From: Dasypus novemcinctus
Taxonomy: Eukaryota > Chordata > Mammalia > Cingulata > Dasypodidae
Reading direction: 5' to 3'
Length of the DNA: 64,000 bases
NCBI RefSeq assembly: GCF_030445035.2
Contig: NC_080696.1
Location: 24,317,661 to 24,381,660 of the forward strand
Below the pieces are notes generated by a model that saw only the letters and a list, made by a program, of their open reading frames with translations, did not search any database and was not told the origin of the DNA. The translations under genes were made by a program, and so were the position numbers. This document shows positions 55,920 to 64,000 of this stretch, piece after piece. Numbering within the stretch: position 1 is the first letter of the stretch; every line of letters begins with the position of its first letter.

Positions 55920-57800
55920 GGAAATCCTGTATTTTATTCATGATTGTTCTGTTGGCCTACATCTAGTCTAATTTACAAGAAAAGTATGTGTTTAATTTCC
56001 ACAAATTTGTGAATTTTTCATTTCTCCCTTTGTTAATGCTTTCTGGCTTCATTCCATTGTTGTCTGATAAATTGTATTATTTCAATATTTTTGAATTTAT
56101 TGAGCTTTGTTTTGTGACCTAACAGATGGTCTGTCCCGGAGAATGATTCTCGTGCACTATAGAAGAATGCACATGCTGCTCTTGTTGGGTGAAGTGTTCT
56201 TTCTATGTTGGTTAGGTCTAGCCTGTTTAGAGTATTTTTCAAATCTCTGTTTCCATATTTATCTTTTGTCTAGATGTTCTAACCACTTTGAAAGTTGTGT
56301 ATTGAAATCTATTAATGTAGAACTGTATTTCTCCTTTCAGATCTGTCAATATTTGCTTCATATATTTTGGGTCTCTGCTGTTAGGTGCATATATATTTAT
56401 AATCGTTGTCTTCTTGTTGAATTTACCTATTTTTTGGATTTTGGTGAATTTCTTAAATGTGCAAATTCACATATTTCATTAAATTTGGGGACTTTTCTGC
56501 CATAATTTCTTTGAATATTCCTTGTGCCCCTTTTTTCTTTCTTCTCCTTCTGTGATTCCAAATAATGCATGTATTTGTTACCGGATTTTATTTAAGTTTT
56601 TTGACTATGCTGGAGAAATGAATTTCAAGAGCACGTCGGGTGAGTTAGGCCAGTAATTTATTCAGGTTGGGAAGGAAGAGAAATGGGAGAAAATGACGGA
56701 TCAGGGGTCCCAGGTAGAGAGGACAGGGGTGGATTTATAAGGTACAGTTCCCCATTATAGATTATACCCAGGGTTACTTGCATGGCCATGTGGCAGAGGA
56801 AAAATGGCGAGGGCAGCGCACAGCGGGCAGGAATGGGTCTAGAGGCAAGAGAGCGCTCAGGCCTTGAGGTCTGCTTTATAAACTATTAATTATTCCACCC
56901 CTTTGCTCATGGCAGGGAGGAGTTCCAGCTATTTGCTGTTTTGATTGATTACCCCACCCATCAATCCCCCAGTGAGGACTTAATGATAAATTTCCTGGAG
57001 AATATCGGGTTGTTGTTTTGTGTTTTTTTGTGTTTTTTTTGTTTGCATCCAGAAGAAGTGTTTGTTCTGTATCGCAGAATCCTAGAGGTGGGGGTCTTGC
57101 AGCAGCCACCTTGGGGGTTACTGATGTCCCCGTGGACTCTGCCAGGTTCCAGATCCATCTATTAATTCCCTGTCTTATTAGCTTGCTTCATACTGGTATG
57201 CTTGATTGTGTCCCACAGGTTTCTTAGGCTTCTGTTTATTCTTTTTTCTTTTTCTTTCTGCTTCTCAGTCTCAATCTTTTCAGTTACCTTGTATTAGAAA
57301 TTACTGATTCTTCTGTCACTTCCAGTATGCTATTGAAACCATCTAAGGAATTTTTCATTTCCGTTATTGTGTTATTCTACTCCAGTAGAATAGATTCTAT
57401 ATTGTTCATTCATTCTTTTCCTCATATTCTTTAGCTCTTTTTCCTTTATCTCCAGGGGCATATTGAGGATAACTTCTTAAAGTCTCTGTCTAGTAAGTCC
57501 AAAATGTGGTCCTCTTTGTTGATGGTTTTTGGATTTTTATTTTGTTCCTTTGGATAGGCCATCATTTCCTATTTCTTTTTTGTCTTGTAATCTTTCGTTA
57601 CATACTGTACATTTTTTTATTTTCATGTGGTAACTCTGGGATTTAGTCCCTGAGCTGTTTGTTCCTTATGTTCTTGTTCAGCAAGTTATATGACAGAGAT
57701 ATTCTTGAATGCCAGGAGCTAATCAAAACAAATAAACCAAGGCAAAAAAAAGCACCTTTCACTGTCTTTGCAAATTGGCTCTTGGTTGGCTGGTGGTCTC
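55920..57800 (-). mobile_element. Old L1 fragment, antisense
   Basis: AT-rich sequence such as 'cttcattccattgttgtctg', 'gtattgaaatctattaatgt' and 'gtcccacaggtttcttaggc' reads as reversed L1 ORF DNA. An ERV1-like LTR (56576-57190) is inserted. No usable frame remains. Confidence 0.6.
56576..57190 (-). mobile_element. ERV1-like solo LTR, reverse
   Basis: It starts tgttaccggattttattta and ends cttattagcttgcttca. The flanks tatt and tact match at 3 of 4. It shares 'tgaatttcaagagcac' and 'ccagtaatttattcagg' with the family at 14318 read in reverse. Confidence 0.65.
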
Positions 57801-58854
57801 CGTCATAATTTAGCCCTCCCATCAAGATCAGCCTGAGGCAAATGAGAAGTGCAGGGATTTCTCTGTTTTAGCTGAGCCTAAGGAATTCTTCCTTAACATT
57901 TCACAGGAGTTCCAGTGAATGACCTCTTTACTCCCTTTGAAATAGACCACCTCCCTTTCTGGGTGGTCTCTTGAGGGACTGAATGCAGGTATTCCTTTGC
58001 CCCAGGCCATTTCAACTTAATTGTTTCTCCCCTGTCCCCCCTTTCAGCCGGCTGTTTCTCTGCCCTCAGGACAAACTGGGAGGGCAAGCTGGGGGCAAGT
58101 TCTTTGGCTTAGTCTCTTGGACTTCCACCACTTATATTGGCTGTGACATTCATGCACCCCAGTACATGCACACAGGGGCCCTCTGGAAGGGGCCAGTGAC
58201 CCCAGTAGGAGGGGGTGGGGGAAGGGTCAGCAAGGGCACAAGGATCTTCTGTGGCTTTTGAAACTGTGGTTTCTTAATTCAGCACTTGCCTAGTTATTGC
58301 AGCCCTTAACTGTTTCTGTGGTTTTGAGGAAGGTTACTGTCTTTAAGAGTACTCTACCGCCTTTGCCTGAGGAGTTTTGGAACAATGGCCTCCCTCAAAA
58401 CGGGCTCCCACAGATCTGAGATAGCTGATCCCAGGTAGAGATCTGGGAGCAGATCACACACCCCCGGTATTTGGAGGACTAGTTCTTTATGTCCCACCCT
58501 TGTAGCAGCAAGTTGCTCAGGGAGCCCTAGCTCCAGTCCCCTCTGCTGCTGGCAGGAGGCTGGGGGAAAGGGGAAGGTGGAACTCAGTGGTCTTCATTGC
58601 ACATTACTTTATTGCCTCTTCGTCCTCCCTGGATGCTGCACAATGTTCCCCTAGAGTCCGGAATTTCAAAATATTTGATTCAGACCATTCCTTCCATTTC
58701 AGTAATTGTTCTGGTGGATGTACTGCTTCCTGGAGCTTTCTACTCTGCCATCATCCCACAATCCTCCTCCTTCTCATTTCTTCTACATTAATTACTTGGA
58801 ATTTTTCTGTAAGGAAGAGTTGTCAATTCCCCATTTATTTTTTCCAGGCCTTAT

Positions 58855-59040
58855 TTTTTTTATGATTTTTATTTATTTTTAAAAATACTTAGATTACAAA
58901 AAAAGTTACATAAAAAAATATAAGGGATTCCCATATGCCCCACTCCCCACACCTCCCACTTTTCCCCACACTAACAACTTCTTTAATTAGTTTGGTACAT
59001 TCATTGCAATTTATAACACATTTCAGGCTTTATTTTTAAT
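58855..59040 (-). mobile_element. L1 3'-UTR-type fragment, reverse
   Basis: 'gttacataaaaaaatataag' plus 'ggattcccatatgcccc' to 'ttggtacattcattgcaatt' is a short copy of the 39050 repeat. Confidence 0.65.
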
Positions 59041-59404
59041 GCTACAGGAAAGGCAGCATAGAGTCCTGCTTCAGAGTAGGTACACAGAGTTGATCGCCAG
59101 GATTTGGATCTTGGCCTTGCCCTTGACCACTCATTGACCTGTTAGGTGTTGTGAGAAGTGAGTGGTTCAGTGCACAGAGAGCTCTTAGAAGCCTGCTCAC
59201 TGTCCAGGAAAGCACCTATTGCTATGCCAGCAATGGGAAGGAAATTGGCAAACCTTCTGCCTAGTGGAAATGGATGCATGCATTCACTCAGCCAGTATCT
59301 GTTGACAGTGGTGGCAGATAATAATAGCTGGTGTCTGTTGAATACCTAACAACGGATGTGTGCATAGGGCTTTACATTCAATACTTGCAAATCTTTTTTT
59401 CCTT

Positions 59405-60348
59405 TGTTCAGGTTTGAATCATGCCCCCACAAAGACATTGTCTTAGTTTGCTAAAAGCTGCCAAGGTGATATACCAGAAATGGGTTGGCTTTCATAACAG
59501 GAATTTTTTAACTTAGAAGCTGACAGTTCTGAGGCTGTGAAAGTGTCCAGGTCAAGGCATCATCAGGAGATGCTTTCAGGCACATGGTGGCTTCTGCAGG
59601 TCTCTGGCTTCTCATTTGGACTCCATTGCCTTCAGCTTCTGGCTGCTCTATCTGTGGCTTTCTGTCTCCCAGGTTTCGATGATTTCACCCTCTTGCTCTC
59701 GTGGCCTTTTCTCTCAGCTTCTGTGGATTCCTCTCTGAACTCCTGAGTCTTTTCTTTCTGCTTTTGTGGTCTCATCTTCATTTTACTCCAGTTTATAAAG
59801 AACTCTAGTAAGAGAATTAAGACCCACTCTGGGCTATGTCATACTAAAGTAACCTAATCAAAAAGAAGGTTCCTTAACTGAATCTAATCAAAAGGTCCCA
59901 TCTACAATAGGTTTACACGTACAGAATGGATTGGTTTAAGAACAGGATGTTCTGTGGTCCACAAAAGACTCAAACTACCACAGACACATTCAAATCTTCA
60001 TCCATATTCCTTTGGTTTTGAACCCATTTGCAAATAGGAACTTTTAAAGATATTAAAGGTGTGGCCAAATGTAATGAGGGTATGATTATAAAGAGGCCTT
60101 ATAAAGAGGAAATCTGGACAGAGTCAGAATAAGCCAGAAGTCATTGGAAAACAGAAGAGCAGACAGCGAAAGATTTCCATGAGATGGAGGATTGCCAGCA
60201 CCAGAACACTCCTGTCTAGGATAAAGCATGACCTAGTCAACATCTGGATTTGGGACTTTTACCCTCAAAACGAAGAGATAATGAATTCTTGTTGTTTAAG
60301 CCAAGCTTTTGTGTGATATTTGCCATGGAGATTCCATAAACTAAGACA
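59405..60348 (+). mobile_element. Older MaLR-like LTR split by a younger LTR
   Basis: Two parts (59405-59438 and 59983-60348) join into one LTR-like sequence beginning tgttcaggtttgaatc and ending ataaactaagaca, with 'cagatgg/ccagcaccag' wording close to human MLT1-type LTRs. The 59439-59982 element lies inside it. Confidence 0.6.
59439..59982 (-). mobile_element. MaLR-like solo LTR, reverse, nested
   Basis: It starts tgtcttagtttgctaaaagc and ends gactcaaactaccaca. Flanks gacat (59434-59438) and gacac (59983-59987) match at 4 of 5. This is the cleanest example of the family that also includes 11481, 30553 and (sense) 45454. Confidence 0.75.
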
Positions 60349-61495
60349 ACTTGGTAGGGTTGTTTTATGCAATTGTTGGCAATGTGAAGGACACATGGCT
60401 GGTAAGAGCATCAAGCCAGACTCAGTCCTGAATCTGTCCAGTTTGGGAGCCTTGTTTTTAACCACTGAGCAGATGTGCCTCACCACACCTGACTTCCAGG
60501 AAAGGTTCATTCACCTGGGGTACCAAGAAGCTGGGCTAAGTGAATGCTGTGCTATAGAAGGGTTTCTCTAGGCTGCCCCTGGAAGATTCAGGTTAGCATA
60601 GGCCTGATGAGGTGAATGAGCCCAGGTTTTGGATGGTGTGAGCTAAGTGTGAGGTTAATGTAAATGAAACCCCTGAATGAACCTGTTATTCACCCTCCAA
60701 AAACTAATAAAGGAAGAAATTGATATTAGTAACAAGGATAATCTAGAAATTCTGAAATATAAATTTTGCCCCTTAAAGACTAGTTCTTTGCCATTACCTT
60801 TTTAACTTCTGTACCCTTTCTTTCCTTTAATAAATACTTTTAATTTTCAGAACACATTTGTGTTTTCTCAGGCTTTGAAACAAAATGTCTTAAACTAGTA
60901 AACTATTATCGTTTCATCAATGCAGGAGGGCATAATCAGTGCTATTTCTTAAAATATCCGTGCAGGAGGATAGGAGGGTACACCTGGGGTAAAGGGAATG
61001 TCCTGTATCTTTGGGGATTTGGTTTGCACAGATGTGCATATTTATTAAAAGAATGGAGTGGCATACTGGAGACTTCTGTATTTCACTGTGTAAATTTCAC
61101 TTAAAGAACCATAAGCAAATACTGAGCTCTAGCTAAAGGAATGCATGCAAGTTTCATGTATATGCATACATATCTTGCATATCGTATTAGAGAACTGATG
61201 ACTGCACTTGACTTTGAAATGTGTCAAAAAGTAAAATGTAAGATGGATGGATATGTAGGTGCATAGCTCTTTGATAAAGCAAATATAACCAACCATTAAA
61301 ATCTAGCATCTAAGTGGTGAATATATTGGTTATTTATGGTACAGTTCTTCCTATTTTTTGCATGTTTGAAACTTCATAATATTGAGGGAAATTATCAGTG
61401 TAGATAAAATAAGGGAATATGTTGAATGGCTTTTGCATTCAGAGATCACGGATATTTACTTAACCTTCCTAAGATTCGCTCTTTTGCTTCCTCAG

Positions 61496-61597
61496 CGCAT
61501 TTATTACCTCTCCCTGGAGTTCTACATGGGCCGTACACTGCAGAACACGATGGTGAACTTGGGTCTTCAGAATGCTTGTGATGAAGCTATTTATCAG
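61496..61597 (+). CDS. PYGB: PYGB exon 2
   Basis: The exon has 34 codons in phase 0, from [13 protein letters not shown] to DEAIYQ, between a cttcctcag acceptor and a gtatgg donor. It continues exactly from ...YYERDPK of exon 1. The [19 protein letters not shown] block is among the most conserved in all glycogen phosphorylases. [14 protein letters not shown] favours the brain isoform (muscle has Ala and Glu in the NLxLxNACDEA segment). Length and phases match the known vertebrate exon. The next exon, expected to start LGLDLEELEE, is not in the window. Confidence 0.96.
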
Positions 61598-61913
61598 GTA
61601 TGGCATTCCTGAGCTGGGCTACCAGGCAGACCTCAGTGCCTCTTGTGGTGCATTGAGATCTTAGTCCATTTTCCCACAAAGATAAGCACTGACGTTAAGA
61701 TTTGTGGTCTGGGAACGGGAAGTGTCTTACAGTGCATTCTCTAGTACATGGAGGAGAATGGGGGTGGCAGGTGTTCCTCTTTCTGCTTCTGTCTTCCTCT
61801 TCTCCCTCCTCTTATAAAGGGAGAAAGTAAAAATTAGATGGGAGAATAATTCACTGAAGGAAAGGACAGAGTTGAATTGTGATGGTAAGCTTTGGAGGTG
61901 TGGAGAAGTAGGA

Positions 61914-62400
61914 GCCTGTGACCACCCCCACCAAAGAGGAAAATTCCACAGCCCCCTAACCACATATATCTCGCTTCTGTAACAAGCTTGCTTGACTGTA
62001 AAGCCTTATCTCAAGGCCGCCTCCTGTAGAAAGTCTCGTCAGCCCCTGCCAAAAGACCAACCTGACCCAGCCCTTGTAAATAACAAGAACTCCCCGACGG
62101 CTTGTGTCCCCTGATAGAATTCCCAGCATTTGATTAACCGCAAACACCTGCTTCTGTACGTGCTTGCTTGCTGAGCTATTGCCCCCGCCCTGAACCTAAA
62201 AGCCTATATAAGCAAACTCTCCCCGCAACCCGGGGGACAGATTCGCAGCATGATGAAAGTAGTTGGTATTGTCCCATTTCTCTTTACTTTATTAAACCAT
62301 TACCCACCTCTGATTCACTTCCCCACCCCTAAAATCACCCCTTGAGCCCATCCTGCCGTCGTTAAAAAATTGCCTCTTTCTTCTCTAATCAGAAGCAAAG
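61914..62400 (+). mobile_element. Probable ERV1-type solo LTR
   Basis: It starts near tgtgaccacccccaccaaag. It has a promoter-like core, 'gcctatataagcaaactct' (TATA near 62204), then 'caacccgggggacagattcg', then an ATTAAA near 62290. This order (U3, TATA, R, poly(A) signal) is that of a class I LTR. The 3' boundary and target duplication could not be fixed. Confidence 0.55.
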
Positions 62401-62921
62401 CTGCCTTTCCCTAAGGATTCTTCCTTCACATTTATTCATGTTGAGGCTTAATCCTTCTGTAGTTCATTTGCAGTTTAGCATAGACACTGTAATAGGTTGC
62501 GTTTCCATTTTTCCAGTCTGTTCTGATCACTTCCTCCTCTCTTCTTTTCCTGGACTAGCCCTAATTCTCCAGTATAGAATTTCCAGAGAGTATTCTATAT
62601 GACTCATTCTCCCCTCCTGCACCTGCAGAAAAGGGTCCTCATCAGAGCTGTCCTTCCTTCCCAGCACCCTCTCTTCTCTTTGTTTTATGTTTAATTTTGG
62701 TTTTGCAGGTTGGGGAGGGTACTTTGGTGGGAGTGGTGGAATGCAAATCCAGCGGCTCAGCATTGTGGATGGTGGGGGCCCCTCTCCAGGACCTTCCAGT
62801 ACGAGAATTTATTATAAGTAAGAGTCTTTCAGCAAGATGAACACATGAGCAGTTCTCGCATCTTGCAGTTGCTTCCATGGGAGAACGGTCTTGAATGTTT
62901 ATTGATAAAATCTTCCATAAG

Positions 62922-63293
62922 GGAAACGGACTTTGGCCCAGTGGTTAGGGCGTCCGTCTACCGTATGGGAGGTCCGCGATTCAAACCCCGGGCCTCCTTG
63001 ACCCGTGTGGAGCTGGCCATGCGCAGTGCTGATGCGCGCAAGGAGTGCCTTGCCACGCAAGGGTGTCCCCCGCGTGGGGGAGCCCCACGCGCAAGGAGTG
63101 CGCCCGTGAGGAAAAGCCGCCCAGCGTGAAAAGAAAGTGCAGCCTGTCCAAGAATGGCGCCACCCACACTTCCGTGCCACTGACGACAACAGAAGCGGAC
63201 AAAGAAACAAGACGCAGCAAACAAACACCAAGAACAGACAACCAGGGGAGGGGGGGGGAATTAAATAAATAAATAAATCTTTAAAAAAAAAAA
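62922..63293 (+). mobile_element. DAS-III-type SINE with perfect TSD and internal deletion
   Basis: It has an intact head (tggcccagtggttagggcgt), B box gattcaaaccccg, and a long body lacking the same segment as the 36003 copy (cccacacttccgtgcc). The tail is aattaaataaataaataaat plus an A-run. The duplication aaaatcttccataag is perfect over 15 bp (62907-62921 and 63294-63308), so it is probably a young insertion. Confidence 0.93.
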
Positions 63294-63726
63294 AAAATCT
63301 TCCATAAGATGGAGTTGGCTACCTCTAATATTTTACTAAGACAATATCATAAGAGTCCATGTATGGTTCTGAAAGTTCTTTCACTGTATCATTTGTATAA
63401 CCAATTTTCAGAATGTGTTCAACATTGATTATTCCATCTGCTATTCTTTAGTTTCCTTGGGAGTCTCCCAGCAGAATTTTGTTGCTATTGGCTTTTAGTT
63501 GATTGAAATATTCAGTGTTCTCTAAGGTTTTGTCACATTTGTTAAAAACATGAATTAATTCTCCTTTAAATCCCCGTTTTCATAAAAGCCCATGAAGTTG
63601 GATACTACTTAGACATTTGTATGATAAAAACCAACTTGAAGATAACTTCCTCTAGTGCATCACAAATACCATCCCAATATATGAACACAGGGATGCTGAG
63701 TGTTGGAGCTTATCAAGGAAATTCTA

Positions 63727-63880
63727 ATATCCTTTCTTGAGCATAACATCAGATTCTTCTCGATTTCTTTAAATTTAGCTTCTGACAAGCAAACTACATT
63801 ATTTCACATATCCTTCCTGGAGTATAATATAAGATTCTTCCCAATTTCTTTAAATTTAGCTTTTGGCAAGTAAACTACAT
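63727..63880. repeat. Tandem duplication, period 81 bp
   Basis: Two diverged copies (63727-63807, 63808-63880) share atatcctt..., gattcttc..., atttctttaaatttagctt and aactacat in the same order at a constant 81-base offset. Confidence 0.85.
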
Positions 63881-64000
63881 GACTCAGCTTACCATTCTGC
63901 CATTTAAGGGTACTTCTCTTCTGTGGTAAGAACAGGATCAACTTCAATAGCATAATATTTTCTTCTAGTTGTAATAACCTTTTTTTGACACTCATGTGTA

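Larger units (their letters stand above)
33182..61495 (+). other. PYGB: PYGB intron 1 (28.3 kb)
   Basis: The intron is bounded by gtgagt at 33182 and the acceptor ttttgcttcctcag at 61495. Both flanking exons are in phase 0. The first 2.8 kb is mostly unique; from 36 kb on it is largely repeats, listed separately. Stretches in which I recognise nothing: 33.5-36.0, 40.9-41.8, 42.2-43.7, 57.8-58.8 and 60.35-61.5 kb. Confidence 0.9.
61598..64000 (+). other. PYGB: PYGB intron 2 (5' part)
   Basis: The intron starts at gtatgg and runs past the window end. It holds an LTR-like stretch (61914-62400), a SINE (62922-63293) and an 81-bp-period duplication (63727-63880). No further PYGB exon is seen. Confidence 0.85.

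Noticed and set aside
32939-61597. PYGM or PYGL as the identity of the phosphorylase
   Set aside because: [25 protein letters not shown] and [14 protein letters not shown] fit the brain isoform, and ENTPD6 is the known upstream neighbour of PYGB.

Overview
The window is nuclear DNA from a placental mammal, almost certainly an armadillo (Dasypus-like xenarthran). It carries many copies of the tRNA-Ala-derived DAS-type SINEs characteristic of armadillos, L1 fragments, MaLR/ERVL-type LTRs, and split mammalian genes with GT/AG introns. This is not a prokaryotic or operon-type region.

Layout: (1) 1-5.8 kb, plus strand, holds the last four coding exons, 3'UTR and poly(A) signal of ENTPD6, a nucleoside diphosphatase of the secretory pathway. 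(2) 5.8-32.6 kb is the spacer between genes. It is filled with L1 blocks, DAS SINEs and LTRs, plus a processed pseudogene of UQCRFS1 (Rieske iron-sulfur protein), itself hit by a SINE. (3) 32.6-33.4 kb is a CpG island and GC-box promoter, followed by coding exon 1 of PYGB (brain glycogen phosphorylase). (4) 33.2-61.5 kb is PYGB intron 1, about 28.3 kb. It contains a degraded antisense ERVL-type provirus (gag-like, RT, RNase H, integrase and dUTPase remnants) broken up by several LTR and SINE insertions. (5) 61,496-61,597 is PYGB exon 2, and the window ends inside intron 2.

ENTPD6 and PYGB lie head-to-tail on the plus strand, the order known on human 20p11.2, and this supports both orthology calls. 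They are separate transcription units in different pathways (luminal nucleotide hydrolysis; cytosolic glycogen breakdown). Nothing in the sequence suggests that they work together.

No novel multigene system was found. The observations most worth checking are the retrocopy with its preserved Rieske C-terminal frame, the layered insertion history (TSD-defined nesting of LTRs, SINEs and retrocopy), a SINE subgroup sharing an internal deletion, a tandem SINE pair, a 28-bp perfect palindrome at an L1 tail, and short tandem duplications, one of them in the PYGB promoter. Family names for LTRs and L1 are my recognition from sequence, not database hits.
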